The notes beneath the pieces were generated by a model. It was given only the letters and a program-made list of their open reading frames with translations, ran no database searches and was not told where the DNA came from. The position numbers and the translations under genes are program-made. A stretch of 64,000 nt of DNA from contig CAZYYB010000001.1 of assembly GCA_964651515.1 (NCBI GenBank), positions 40,548 to 104,547 on the forward strand. The letters run 5' to 3'. Of this stretch, positions 18,600-28,494 are shown in pieces (the stretch's first letter is position 1; every line of letters starts with the position of its first letter). Source of the DNA: BOG-1184 sp964651515. GTDB taxonomy: Bacteria; Fibrobacterota; Chitinivibrionia; Chitinivibrionales; Chitinispirillaceae.

Positions 18600-18806
18600 A
18601 TGATCAAGCATCTTCAAAAAGTCGGCAATAGCCGGGGAATTGTTCTCGATAAACCTATCCTTGAACTGCTGAAGATTGAGGATAATGCGGCATTTGAGAT
18701 CACCCAGGAAAAGGGCGGGCTATTTTTAAAGCCGTTGTCTGCTGCCGAGGCTTACCGGAAGATTTCGCAGAAGCACCGCAAGTCATTGAATAAACTTTCA
18801 AAATGA
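18600..18806 (+). CDS. AbrB/SpoVT-fold antitoxin
   Basis: A 68-residue swapped-hairpin DNA-binding protein. LQKVGNSRGIVLDKPILELLKI (5-26) is the classic AbrB/MazE fold signature, followed by a beta strand (AFEITQEKGGLFLKPL) and a basic C-terminal toxin-binding-like tail. A strong ribosome site, AAAGGAG, precedes it and a perfect palindrome overlaps its promoter, consistent with autoregulation. Its TGA overlaps the ATG of a Doc-toxin remnant, the normal coupling of AbrB-Doc modules. Since the toxin is broken, this is probably an orphan antitoxin. Confidence 0.85.
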   Translation: MIKHLQKVGNSRGIVLDKPILELLKIEDNAAFEITQEKGGLFLKPLSAAEAYRKISQKHRKSLNKLSK

Positions 18807-19005
18807 TGAACGATCCCCGGTTCCTGGACGTTTCCGAGGTCATTGCCATACACGATCAGGAAATCGCGGTCGCCGGGGGTATGGATTTGAAATTGATGAG
18901 CGCTACGATGTGGACCTTGCCGATACAATCCTCGTCCTCGTTGCCCGGAAAATCACCAAATCCGATTTTGTGCAGCACCTGAAATCCCGCAGCCGGGAGA
19001 TCTGA
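18803..19005 (+). pseudogene. remnant of Doc/Fic-family toxin (internal deletion and frameshift)
   Basis: From the ATG at 18803 the frame reads MMNDPRFLDVSEVIAIHDQ followed by EIAVAGG, the N-terminus of Doc (death-on-curing) toxins. It then runs out of frame and stops at 18982. From about 18883 the next frame gives GFEIDERYDVDLADTIL then VLVARKITKSDFVQHL and a stop at 19003-19005, which matches the Doc C-terminus. The central region of about 60 residues, including the Fic catalytic motif HPFxxGNKR, is absent. Doc normally phosphorylates EF-Tu; this copy cannot. The two ends meet at a GG codon pair, consistent with one deletion that also shifted the frame. Confidence 0.75.
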
Positions 19006-19074
19006 CCGGCACAGGAGTTGCGGTTAATCATCCCTCGATGAGCTGGAAACCCTTACCGCTTCAGGAGGTTCGAT

Positions 19075-19587
19075 ATGCCCCGACGATATATCCTTCCCCT
19101 GTTCGCCATTTTTGCGATGTATGCCCCTTTTTCAGCCGGAGGATCCGCCATGACCCTGAAAGTCGGTGATAAGGCGCCCGAGTTCGCCCTCCTGAACTCG
19201 ATGGGCGATACCGTTCGTTTGAGCGACTATGCCGGAAAGAATTACGTGGTCCTGATCTTCTATCCCGGCGACGAAACGCCGGGGTGCACGAAACAGCTCT
19301 GCGCGGTGCGTGACGACTTTGCCGATTTCGAGGCGAAGCAGGTCAAGGTCTTCGGCATCAACCCGGCCGACACCGCCTCGCACCGGAAGTTCGCCGAACA
19401 CCACGGGTTCCCGTTTCCGCTCCTCGTGGATCCGCACCACGAGACCGCGAAGGCCTACGGATGCGAGGGCCTGCTTTTCGTGAAGCGGACGGTATTCGTT
19501 ATCGATCCGTCGGGCGTGATCGTCTACCTGAAGCAGGGTATGCCGCCGGACGCCGAGATCCTGCAGGCGATTCCGGAGGCGAAATAA
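19075..19587 (+). CDS. exported Bcp-type peroxiredoxin
   Basis: A 170-residue thiol peroxidase of the AhpC/TSA superfamily, Bcp subgroup. The peroxidatic Cys is C71 in YPGDETPGCTKQLC, and C76, five residues on, is the resolving Cys position of atypical 2-Cys Bcp. An N-terminal signal peptide (residues 1 to about 24, ending SAGG) precedes the enzyme, and AGGAGG lies 8 bases before this ATG, so the long form is the translated one. An internal Met (residue 26) would give a cytosolic form. Periplasmic detoxification of peroxides is inferred; its reductant there is unknown. Confidence 0.88.
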   Translation: MPRRYILPLFAIFAMYAPFSAGGSAMTLKVGDKAPEFALLNSMGDTVRLSDYAGKNYVVLIFYPGDETPGCTKQLCAVRDDFADFEAKQVKVFGINPADTASHRKFAEHHGFPFPLLVDPHHETAKAYGCEGLLFVKRTVFVIDPSGVIVYLKQGMPPDAEILQAIPEAK

Positions 19588-19761
19588 GGGCGCATCGTCC
19601 CGTTCGCACGCTTCACGGGGTAGTTTTTCCCTTCTCCACGGGCGGAGAGAAGGCGACGGGGTGAGGCGGGGCTTTTAGTTGCGGGCACAACGCGCCGAAA
19701 ACGCAGTATTTTACCATCACGTATGCGCGCCCGTAGCCGTCAAGAGTTCAACCCCTTCCGG

Positions 19762-21372
19762 ATGATAAAGCGGTCATTGACCATCGCCCTCACGGCCGCG
19801 CTGCTTGGGCTGCCGCTCTGCCGGCATGAAAAGCCGGCTTCCATGGGGCAGTCCGCGCTTCCGGCGCGCAGTGCGTCTCAAACGTCAATTTCCTCCGACA
19901 CCCTGGCTCTCGGGTTTTATAACGTGGAGAACCTCTTCGGGCTTACCGACGCCGGCAACGAGTATCCGGAGTTCCGGCCCGGTGCGGGCGGCTGGAACAA
20001 GCAGCTCTACGAAACCAAGGTCGGCCGCATCGCGTCGGTGATCGCGGCCATGCGCCTCGACGTCATCGGTCTCTCCGAAGTCCAGAACCGGGGCACGCTT
20101 GGCGACCTGCGGCGGGAGATCGCGAAGCGGGGCGTCGACTACCCGTACAGCGCGATCGCCGACGAACCGGGCCGGCCCATCAACTGCCCGGCCCTGCTCT
20201 CGCGGTTTCCCGTCGTGGAGAGTCACGGTCTTCCCTCCCTCTCGCTGCGGCCCACCCGGAACATTCTCGAAGCCGACCTCGACTGCAACGGCGCCCGGCT
20301 GCGCGTCTACGTCAACCACTGGCCCGCCAAGTTTGAGCCCGAATCCGAGCGCGTCGCCGCGGCGCAGGCGCTTGCGCAGGCAATTTCCCGCCGCGGGGGA
20401 GGGATGCCGTATGTCATCATCGGCGACCTGAACTCCGATTACGACGAGTGGCGGACCTTCCGGGCGCACGGATTCGACGATACGAGGGGAGTCACCGGGC
20501 TGAACAATGTTCTCGGCACCGTGCGTGCGGAGCCGGGAGGAGGATTTACCTTTGTCACGAGAGCCGATCTCTGCAACGGGCGATCGTTCCATTTCGACCC
20601 CTGGCTCGACCTGCCCCCGGATAAGCGCATGAGCATGAGCTATCACGGCATGCCCGAGACGCCGGACCACCTCCTTTTGCCGCGCGAGCTGGTCTGCGGG
20701 TCCACGTTTACCTATTGCGATTCCACGTTTACCGCGTTCAGGTGGGATGGGCGGCTGCTGCGAAACGGCGAACCGTTTGGCTGGCAGATGCGCGGGTTCG
20801 GCAGGCACCGCTTTTTTACCGGGGAGGGGTACTCGGACCATCTGCCGGTCTGCCTGAAGCTTGTCGAGCGCCGCGGAGCGCCTCCGGCGCCCACTCCCGG
20901 TGCGGCAGGCATCCGGCCGCCGGGCGGCCGTGCAGGGGAGAGCGACCGGGAGTGGTTGCCCGATGGGAATGAGTTCACCGTAACGCGCGAACCGGTCGGA
21001 GCCGCACCGGGCCGCCTCTGCCTGTGCGTCAAGGGAGCGGCGCCGGAGAAAAACTGCGTGGCGGCGCGGACGGTCATCCGCCTGCCGCTTCTCAACCGCT
21101 CGCGCCGAAGCAGGGTGACGTTCGACATAAAGGGCGGCGGGAAGATCCAGCTCCGCATGAAGAGCGGCCGCGGCAAGTGGCGGTTTTACACCGGGGAGGC
21201 GTTTCGGTATTATAAGTCTTCCCGGTACCTGCTCTCGCAGTTCCCGTCGTGGCGGCACGAGACGCTGCCGTTTTTAGCCGACGACCTCGCCTCTTCCGAC
21301 CTCACCATCGAACTCCGGGCAGGCAAGGGGGAGCCTTTCTGCGTATGGCTGGACAGGTTTAAGGTGGAGTGA
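19762..21372 (+). CDS. exported endonuclease/exonuclease/phosphatase-family protein
   Basis: About 536 residues. After a signal sequence (MIKRSLTIALTAALLGLPLC; the lipobox is imperfect) an EEP fold covers about 50-370, with motifs GFYNVENLFG, IGLSEVQNRG, VNHWPAK, IIGDLNSDYDEW and the terminal GYSDHLPV. These supply the catalytic Asn, Glu, His and Asp residues for metal-dependent phosphodiester or phosphomonoester cleavage. The last 150 residues are a separate beta-rich region (SRVTFDIKGGGKIQLRMKSG) of unknown role, possibly carbohydrate- or surface-binding. The start at 19762 fits the signal peptide best. The substrate could be extracellular DNA or a phospho-ester; this cannot be decided. Confidence 0.82.
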   Translation: MIKRSLTIALTAALLGLPLCRHEKPASMGQSALPARSASQTSISSDTLALGFYNVENLFGLTDAGNEYPEFRPGAGGWNKQLYETKVGRIASVIAAMRLDVIGLSEVQNRGTLGDLRREIAKRGVDYPYSAIADEPGRPINCPALLSRFPVVESHGLPSLSLRPTRNILEADLDCNGARLRVYVNHWPAKFEPESERVAAAQALAQAISRRGGGMPYVIIGDLNSDYDEWRTFRAHGFDDTRGVTGLNNVLGTVRAEPGGGFTFVTRADLCNGRSFHFDPWLDLPPDKRMSMSYHGMPETPDHLLLPRELVCGSTFTYCDSTFTAFRWDGRLLRNGEPFGWQMRGFGRHRFFTGEGYSDHLPVCLKLVERRGAPPAPTPGAAGIRPPGGRAGESDREWLPDGNEFTVTREPVGAAPGRLCLCVKGAAPEKNCVAARTVIRLPLLNRSRRSRVTFDIKGGGKIQLRMKSGRGKWRFYTGEAFRYYKSSRYLLSQFPSWRHETLPFLADDLASSDLTIELRAGKGEPFCVWLDRFKVE

Positions 21373-21401
21373 GGGGAAGCAACGTCGTTGCCATTCATGG
21401 A

Positions 21402-21530
21402 TACTCAGGTAGGGGAACCTCGCTTCGCGGGTTACCCATTTTGCCCAACAGGCAAAATGGACGGATTATTATAGCTTTCAATTGCACCAGCCCCTGGTCG
21501 GAGCCGCGCAACGCGTCTCCGACACACCAA
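21402..21530. repeat. dispersed intergenic repeat, copy C, with internal palindrome
   Basis: Left half: TACTCAGGTAGGGGAACC (21402-21419) then TCGCTTCGCGGG. Right half: CCCCTGGTCGGAGCCGCGCA and ACGCGTCTCCGACACACC (from 21491). Relative to copy B about 55 bp are inserted between the halves; the insert carries the hairpin CCATTTTGCC-CAACA-GGCAAAATGG (21436-21460). The element lies in the 286-bp gap between convergent EEP and galT genes; the rest of that gap shows no gene. Confidence 0.65.
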
Positions 21531-21658
21531 TGGTTTTTAGGGGTTTCTTTTCGCAGAGGTCGCGGGGGTCCCCGCCAACGGGTGCCGGTTATGAAGCACT
21601 CCTACCACGCGCGGGTGACCCGGCTCGACCATCCAAAAGCATTTGAATTTCTATCCGC

Positions 21659-22696
21659 TTACTTCTCCAGGTAATGCACCTCGCTCAACCCCCGCAATTT
21701 ATCCGCCGCAAGCTCGGCCGTGATGTCGCGCTGCGGCATGGCAAGCATCTCGTAGCCCACCATGAACTTCTGCACGGTCGCCGAGCGCAGGAGCGGCGGG
21801 TAGAAGTGGATGTGGAAGTGCCACTCGGGGTGCTCGTCGCCGTCGGTCGGCTTCTGGTGGAGGCCCATCGAGTAGGGGAAGCTCATGAGGAAGAGGTTGT
21901 CGTACCGCGCGGTGATCCGCTTCATCGCGTCGGCAAGGTCGGTGCGCGCTTTATCGTCCATGTCGGCGACGCTGCCGCGGTGGATCTTGGGAAGCAGCAT
22001 CGTCTCGTAGGGCCAGACCGCCCAGAACGGAACCACGGCCGCAAAGGAGTCGTTCTCGAAGACCACGCGCTCCTTTTTCGCAAGCTCGATCGCCAGGTAG
22101 TCGCAGAGCAGGCACGACCCCTTTGATCGATGGTAGTCGGCCTGGCGGTCGCCCTCGCGCGCCGGGAGCACCGGGACCTGCTCGTCGGCCCAGATCTGCC
22201 CGTGCGGGTGGGGGTTCGAGCAGCCCATCTGGGCTCCCTTGTTTTCGAAAATCTGCACGGAGCGGATTTCATCCCGCGCTCCGAGCTCGGCGTACTGCTC
22301 TCCCCAGATGTCGATCACGCGGCGGATGGCGGGAATGCCGAGGCGCGGCATGGTGAGGTCGTGGCGCGGGGAGTAGCAGAGGACCTTGCAGATTCCCCGC
22401 TCGCTCCTGGCGACGAGAAGGTCGGATTCGTCGAGCGACTCCGGCGGGGCGTCAAGGTAGAGGGCGGCAAAATCGTTGACAAAGACGAAGGTACCGTCGT
22501 AGGCCGGGTTGACGACCCCCTCGGCCCGCCTGTTGCCGGGGCAGAGGTAGCACGAGGGATCGTAGGTGACGGTCGACGGCGGTTGCGGCGCATCGGTCTT
22601 TCCCTGCCACGGGCGTTTTGTCCGGTGCGGGGAGACGAGAATCCATTCGCCGAGGAGCGGGTTGAAGCGTCGGTGCGGGTGAGCGGTAAGGTCCAT
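21659..22696 (-). CDS. galT: galactose-1-phosphate uridylyltransferase
   Basis: A 345-residue GalT of the Leloir pathway, exchanging UMP between UDP-glucose and galactose-1-phosphate through a uridylyl-histidine. The active site is NPHPHGQ (161-167), with H165 as the likely nucleophile. Zinc-site cysteines are in SCYLCPGN (C49, C52). The C-terminal half has HFHIHFYPPLLRS, the GalT domain-2 signature. The start MDLTAHPHRRFNPL is typical. It stands alone on the minus strand between repeats C and D; no galK or galE is near. Confidence 0.95.
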   Translation of the reverse strand: MDLTAHPHRRFNPLLGEWILVSPHRTKRPWQGKTDAPQPPSTVTYDPSCYLCPGNRRAEGVVNPAYDGTFVFVNDFAALYLDAPPESLDESDLLVARSERGICKVLCYSPRHDLTMPRLGIPAIRRVIDIWGEQYAELGARDEIRSVQIFENKGAQMGCSNPHPHGQIWADEQVPVLPAREGDRQADYHRSKGSCLLCDYLAIELAKKERVVFENDSFAAVVPFWAVWPYETMLLPKIHRGSVADMDDKARTDLADAMKRITARYDNLFLMSFPYSMGLHQKPTDGDEHPEWHFHIHFYPPLLRSATVQKFMVGYEMLAMPQRDITAELAADKLRGLSEVHYLEK

Positions 22697-22746
22697 GGAT
22701 TATTTCTCCAGAAACAAGTTAGAATGTTAGGGAGTTCGAAGGATCC

Positions 22747-22810
22747 GGGTGGGGACAACGCTTCTTCATTGCCCCTGGCCGGAAACCGCGAAGCGCGTCC
22801 CGGACACACC
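22747..22810. repeat. dispersed intergenic repeat, copy D
   Basis: GGGTGGGGACAACGCTTC then GCCCCTGGCCGGAAACCGCG and AAGCGCGTCCCGGACACACC. The right half aligns with copies B and C (CCCCTGGTCGGAGCCGCGCA...); the left half is degenerate. Just upstream of galT. Confidence 0.5.
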
Positions 22811-23075
22811 TCCGGAAGCGTTTGACTGTGCCACTATTATTCCCTTAATTGTATATTATTTGCCTGATAAATACCATTTGCCTGAGGGGAGCTTCAAGCC
22901 CGACCGAGATTCATGCCGAATTGCAGGCGTCGGTGCCGGCCCATCGGCCTGCAGGTGCCGACGATCAGCGCAACCCCTGCCAACTCCCTTGAAATAAATA
23001 AGTTCCCGACTTAATTGAAACCAACTTATCCCATCTCCGGCCTAATGTCCTATGAACAGAATTGTTACAATTTTG

Positions 23076-23104
23076 TTGCATTTGCCGTGTTTAAGGGGTA
23101 CAAT
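23076..23104 (+). promoter_or_regulatory. candidate promoter of the atp operon
   Basis: TTGCAT (23076-23081), exactly 17 bases, then TACAAT (23099-23104) inside GGGGTACAATTAC. It is about 70 bp before the first gene. The same GGGTACAATTAC string forms the -10 region before the kinase gene at 54426 (minus strand). Confidence 0.65.
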
Positions 23105-23170
23105 TACCCGGTCAGGTGATTTGTGCTCTGCCGATATAGTAATTTATGAGGTCTGTTCCGGAGCACGATC

Positions 23171-23431
23171 ATGACAGAAGAGAAAAAGCCCGGCGGCGGC
23201 AACAATGCTCGATCCCGGCAGGATTGGCTGTGGCTTTCGACGCTCGGAATCAATCTGGTGCTCGCGAGCGCGGTCGGGGCGGTGATCGGTTACTACCTCG
23301 ATAAACTGTTCAAGACGTCGCCGATTTTCATCATCGTGTTTTTTTTCATTGGGACGTTGGCGGGATTCCTGCAAATTTATAAGCAGGTGCAGAAGATGAG
23401 TAAGGACAATTCGAATGGGCCCCAAAAATAA
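23171..23431 (+). CDS. atpZ: AtpZ/AtpI-family membrane protein
   Basis: An 86-residue small membrane protein with two helices (about 22-42 and 50-70), of the AtpZ/AtpI group found at the head of many bacterial F-type ATP synthase operons. YYLDKLFKTSPIFIIVFFFIGTLAGF is characteristic. Such proteins assist c-ring assembly or Mg2+/Ca2+ handling. It overlaps the next gene by 17 bp, so translation is coupled. Confidence 0.85.
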   Translation: MTEEKKPGGGNNARSRQDWLWLSTLGINLVLASAVGAVIGYYLDKLFKTSPIFIIVFFFIGTLAGFLQIYKQVQKMSKDNSNGPQK

Positions 23432-23798
23432 TCCGGTTCCGCGGCTCATTATCGGGCTCATCCTCGCAGCGCTCGCGGCGGGTGCGGCGCTCTGGAAACT
23501 CAAGGCGGGTCACCCTCTCACCGGGGTGGTCTGGGGTATCGGCATCTCCTATTTCGGCGTGCTGGTGTATACCCTCCTTCTCCCGAAAGGGTCGGCGGGG
23601 AAGACGCCGGTTGGCGGGTATCTGTCCGGGGCGGTTCTGCGGTACGTGGTCATGATCGGGGTGTTCTGTTTCGCGGTTTTCATCGTCAGGATTAACGGTA
23701 TCGGGCTTCTGCTCGGACTCTTTCTGGGAATGACGGCATCGACGTTCTTCTTTCTCAATAAAATGCGGCAGGGTTCAACCCCGCCGTCGGAGGGTTGA
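23415..23798 (+). CDS. atpI: ATP synthase subunit I (AtpI-like)
   Basis: A 127-residue protein with four predicted membrane helices (LIIGLILAALAAGAALWKL, GVVWGIGISYFGVLVYTL, VLRYVVMIGVFCFAVFIV and GIGLLLGLFLGMTASTFFF), in the position and with the topology of ATP synthase I, the c-ring assembly factor. Sequence conservation in this family is low, so the call rests on topology plus the location between atpZ and atpB. It ends just before atpB. Confidence 0.75.
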   Translation: MGPKNNPVPRLIIGLILAALAAGAALWKLKAGHPLTGVVWGIGISYFGVLVYTLLLPKGSAGKTPVGGYLSGAVLRYVVMIGVFCFAVFIVRINGIGLLLGLFLGMTASTFFFLNKMRQGSTPPSEG

Positions 23799-23803
23799 AG
23801 GTA

Positions 23804-24586
23804 ATGTCTGATGGGGCAATGGATTTTGACAGCATAAAGTGGCATTTTCCGCAGATCCCGCATATGCCGCACGAGTTGACCCTCCTGTATTTCTCCTGGA
23901 TCGTGTGGGCGATCATCATCATCGGCTCGGTGGTCCTTGCATCGAAGGTCGTCGGCAGGGCCAAATCCGGCCGGCCCGACAAGCCCGGCGGACTGCAGGT
24001 CGTGCTTGAAATGGCGATCGATTATGTCTGCAACATGGCCGATGAGATCATCGGCCCCGAGGCGAAGAAGTTTTATCCCCTGTTCATGGGGCTGTTCATC
24101 TTCATCCTGGTCGGGAACCTCATCGGTTTCATTCCCGGCCTCGTTTCGCCGACCTCGGACCCGAACCTGACGTTCGGCCTTGCGGCGATGGTATTTCTTT
24201 ACTTCATTTTTCTCGGGTTCAAATATAACGGCATCGGGTATCTCAAGCAGTTCAAGGGGCCCAAGCTTGCGTGGTACATGTTTCCGGTTTCGGTCCTGCT
24301 CACGGTAACGGAGGTCATCTCCTTCTTCACGCGGCCCCTGTCGCTCGGCCTGCGACTCTTCTGCAACATTTTTTCCAAGGAGCTGTTCCTGGGCATCCTT
24401 GCCCTGCTGATACTCAACTTTTTCAAGAGCTCGCTCCCTCTTGATAAGGGGCTCATGTTCGCGACGCTCCTCATGCGGCCGTTTATCATACTTCTCGGAC
24501 TCATTATTGCCTTTATCCAGGCGCTGGTGTTCATGGTGCTTTCGATGTCCTATATCGCCGGTGCCGTTCACATGGAAGAACATTAA
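23804..24586 (+). CDS. atpB: F0F1 ATP synthase subunit a
   Basis: A 260-residue integral membrane subunit forming the proton half-channels beside the c ring. Five to six helices are visible. The essential Arg lies in RPLSLGLRLFCNIFSKELF (about residues 176-194). The C-terminal helix pair LGLIIAFIQALVFMVLSMSYIAGA is diagnostic. The ATG at 23804 is preferred over an in-frame TTG at 23795 because AAGG precedes it. Confidence 0.94.
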   Translation: MSDGAMDFDSIKWHFPQIPHMPHELTLLYFSWIVWAIIIIGSVVLASKVVGRAKSGRPDKPGGLQVVLEMAIDYVCNMADEIIGPEAKKFYPLFMGLFIFILVGNLIGFIPGLVSPTSDPNLTFGLAAMVFLYFIFLGFKYNGIGYLKQFKGPKLAWYMFPVSVLLTVTEVISFFTRPLSLGLRLFCNIFSKELFLGILALLILNFFKSSLPLDKGLMFATLLMRPFIILLGLIIAFIQALVFMVLSMSYIAGAVHMEEH

Positions 24587-24613
24587 CCTTATCTCTATCT
24601 ACGGAGGGGTCTC

Positions 24614-24964
24614 ATGACCAAAAAAGTAATGGTTCAGCTTTTCCTGCTCGCGGGAGCGGGGGTTGTTTCTGCGGCCGAAGCCGTTGCTCCGGGAAGCAGT
24701 ATGGCGGCGGCATCCTATTTCGGCAGCACGCTCATCGCATCGGGCGTCGGTGTCGGCATCGCGGCCGGTGGTTGCGGTATCGGCATGGGTCTCGTCATTT
24801 CGAGCGCCATCCAGGGCATCGCCCGTCAGCCGGAGCTGCAGTCCAAGCTGAACACGCCCATGTACATCGGGTTCGCCCTCATCGAAGCCCAGGTTCTCTA
24901 TGTGCTCTTCCTGGCCATGATCTTTATTTTTGCCAACCCGTTTGCGTCGAAAGTCATTGGCTGA
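24614..24964 (+). CDS. atpE: F0F1 ATP synthase subunit c with N-terminal leader
   Basis: A 116-residue proteolipid. Residues about 35-112 are the c hairpin: a glycine-rich first helix (GVGVGIAAGGCGIGMG), the RQP polar loop (71-73) and the ion-binding Glu E91 in ALIEAQVLY. Serine or threonine is absent after the Glu, favouring H+ over Na+ coupling. Typical c subunits have 75-90 residues. Here about 30 extra N-terminal residues resemble a signal peptide (MTKKVMVQLFLLAGAGVVSAAE) that may be cleaved. GGAGGGG lies before the ATG. Confidence 0.94.
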   Translation: MTKKVMVQLFLLAGAGVVSAAEAVAPGSSMAAASYFGSTLIASGVGVGIAAGGCGIGMGLVISSAIQGIARQPELQSKLNTPMYIGFALIEAQVLYVLFLAMIFIFANPFASKVIG

Positions 24965-25016
24965 GGTCTCTTAAAGCAAAGAAGAGCCCGATACCGATTG
25001 TCCAGAGAGGACTACT

Positions 25017-25517
25017 ATGCCTGAATTTCATTGGCAGATAATGCTTTCCCAGGTGATCACCTTCCTGATCGCCCTGGCCGTGGTGTGGAAATTCGGCTGG
25101 AAGCCGGTCATACAGATCATCCACGATCGCCAGGAGAAGGTGCGCAAGACGCTTGAAGATGCCGAAAACACCCGCCTGTCCATTCAGAAACTCGAAGCCG
25201 AGTACCACGCGAAGCTCGAACAGGTCGAACAGAAATCGTCCGAGCTGATCGCCCTGGCCAGGCAGGATGCCGGCCGGGTCAAGGAAGAGCTCCTGGCGGC
25301 GGCACAGGCCGAAGCCATGGAACTGCAAAAGAAGGCCCACGAGCAGGTCGAGCACGAGCGGCGCCGGATCATGGGCGAGATGCGCTCGGAGGTCGTATCG
25401 CTCTCCATGGCCATTGCCGAAAAGATGCTTGCCCAGCCCCTCTCGGGCGAGGTGCAGGAGCGGAAGTTCAATGAAATGCTGGACGAGGTTTCAAAGAGCA
25501 GGGCTCAGGAGGCGTGA
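25017..25517 (+). CDS. atpF: F0F1 ATP synthase subunit b
   Basis: A 166-residue peripheral stalk subunit: one N-terminal membrane helix (IMLSQVITFLIALAVVWKFGW, about 9-29) and a long charged, heptad-like helix to the C-terminus. There is a single b subunit gene, so the stalk is presumably a homodimer. The stop overlaps the start of atpH (TGATG). Confidence 0.93.
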   Translation: MPEFHWQIMLSQVITFLIALAVVWKFGWKPVIQIIHDRQEKVRKTLEDAENTRLSIQKLEAEYHAKLEQVEQKSSELIALARQDAGRVKEELLAAAQAEAMELQKKAHEQVEHERRRIMGEMRSEVVSLSMAIAEKMLAQPLSGEVQERKFNEMLDEVSKSRAQEA

Positions 25518-26059
25518 TGGGCGACGGTCTCTATGCCAGGGAGTATGCGCGGCTCTTCGACCGCCTTGCCCCCGGGGAACGGACGGATGTTCAGGAGTAC
25601 CTCGCCGGGCTCGGCGCATCCGCACTTGAGCTTTCCGGGCTCAGGAATTTTCTCGATCACCCGGCAATTCCCAATGACGACAAGCTCAGGGCGCTCGAAG
25701 CGGCGGCACCGGAAAAATTCACGCCCGTGGTGTGGCGCGTTCTGGGCGACATCCTGAAGCGGCGGATGACCCTCATTTTTCCCGCCATCGCCGAGGAGAT
25801 GGAGCGCCTGACCGAGGAAGCGAACCATATCCACGTCGTCGACGTGACGAGCGCCCGGCCGCTGACGGCGGGGCACCAGGCCGAGCTGTCAGAAAAACTT
25901 GCCGCTCATCTCGGCGGTACGGTGAAGCCGCGCTTTACGGTCGATCCCTCGCTCCTTGCCGGTCTCCTGATCAAGATCGGGGATACGATCGTGGATAATA
26001 CGATCAAAACGGATCTTGACCATCTCCGTTCGAAACTGATGACAATTTCTTCCACATAA
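25517..26059 (+). CDS. atpH: F0F1 ATP synthase subunit delta
   Basis: A 180-residue OSCP/delta subunit linking the b stalk to the top of F1. YAREYARLFDRLAPGER opens the N-terminal six-helix domain. The C-terminal GGTVKPRFTVDPSLLAGLLIKIGDTIVDNTIK segment is the family signature. CAGGAGG (25506-25512) supports the ATG at 25517. Overlaps atpF. Confidence 0.92.
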   Translation: MGDGLYAREYARLFDRLAPGERTDVQEYLAGLGASALELSGLRNFLDHPAIPNDDKLRALEAAAPEKFTPVVWRVLGDILKRRMTLIFPAIAEEMERLTEEANHIHVVDVTSARPLTAGHQAELSEKLAAHLGGTVKPRFTVDPSLLAGLLIKIGDTIVDNTIKTDLDHLRSKLMTISST

Positions 26060-26069
26060 GGATGACAGC

Positions 26070-27581
<1,512 letters not shown>

Positions 27582-27609
27582 CAGCTTCAACGCATAAACA
27601 GGATATCAC

Positions 27610-28494
27610 ATGCCGTCACTGTCCGAATTCAGGAAAAAAATAAAGGGCGTCTCGTCGACGCGGCAGATCACCAAGGCCATGAAGATGGTGGCCGCGGCGC
27701 GCTTCTCACGCACGGCCCGTTCGATGAACGATGCACTCTATTACAAGGCGGAACTTGAAAAGGTCACCGACATCTTTCTTTCGCTCCTCGGGCAGGGGAG
27801 GAAGGGAGGGCTTTTTTCGCTCTTCCGCGCTCCGGGCAGTCCTGAGATCGTGCCTTCCAAAGTAGGGATCGTGGTGGTGGCCGCCGACAAGGGGTTGTGC
27901 GGCGATTTCAACAATACCATTCTGCGAGCCTCGGACGGCTACATTGCGGCCCACGCCGGTGCGGTAAGGGCGCTCATCGCCGTGGGCCGCAAATCGGTGG
28001 AGCACTACCGGAAATCCAAGGTACCCGTCAAGATCGATCACGCCCAGTTTTATACCCGTTTCGACTTCGGGACGGCCGATTCGATCGGACAGGAGGCGAT
28101 CAACCTCTTTCTCGACGAGGGGCTCGACGAGCTCGTGGTCGTGCGCAGTCATTTCAAGTCCATGATCAAGCAGCAGCTCACCATCGAGCGCCTGCTGCCC
28201 ATCGTACCGACGGTACCCGAGGACAGCCTCTACCGGAGCACGATCACCGAGCCGGAGGAGGATAACGAGATACTGCAGACGCTCCTTCCCATGTACATGA
28301 AGGCGCGGATCTACGGCATTCTCCGCGACTCCTATACCGCCGAACTTGCCGCCCGCATGCGCGCCATGGACAATGCGACGCGCAACGCCGGCACGCTCAT
28401 CGATACCATTACCCTTGAAATGAACAAGGTTCGCCAGGCATTGATAACACGAGAAATAGCTGAAATCATAGCAACCAACGAGGTGGTGAAATAA
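27610..28494 (+). CDS. atpG: F0F1 ATP synthase subunit gamma
   Basis: A 294-residue central rotor subunit. The N-terminal helix has the signature RKKIKGVSSTRQITKAMKMVAAARF. The C-terminal coiled-coil partner is ARMRAMDNATRNAGTLIDTITLEMNKVRQALITREIAEIIATNE. Its stop overlaps the atpD start by one base. Confidence 0.96.
   Translation: MPSLSEFRKKIKGVSSTRQITKAMKMVAAARFSRTARSMNDALYYKAELEKVTDIFLSLLGQGRKGGLFSLFRAPGSPEIVPSKVGIVVVAADKGLCGDFNNTILRASDGYIAAHAGAVRALIAVGRKSVEHYRKSKVPVKIDHAQFYTRFDFGTADSIGQEAINLFLDEGLDELVVVRSHFKSMIKQQLTIERLLPIVPTVPEDSLYRSTITEPEEDNEILQTLLPMYMKARIYGILRDSYTAELAARMRAMDNATRNAGTLIDTITLEMNKVRQALITREIAEIIATNEVVK

Larger units (their letters stand above)
22697..23170. other. 474-bp divergent gap between galT and the ATP synthase operon
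   Basis: The left third holds repeat copy D. The middle is AT-rich with no supported reading frame, including a run of TTAATTGTATATTATTTGCC (22836-22855) that could serve either strand. The right end carries the strong candidate promoter of the ATP synthase operon. I see no RNA gene. Confidence 0.5.
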
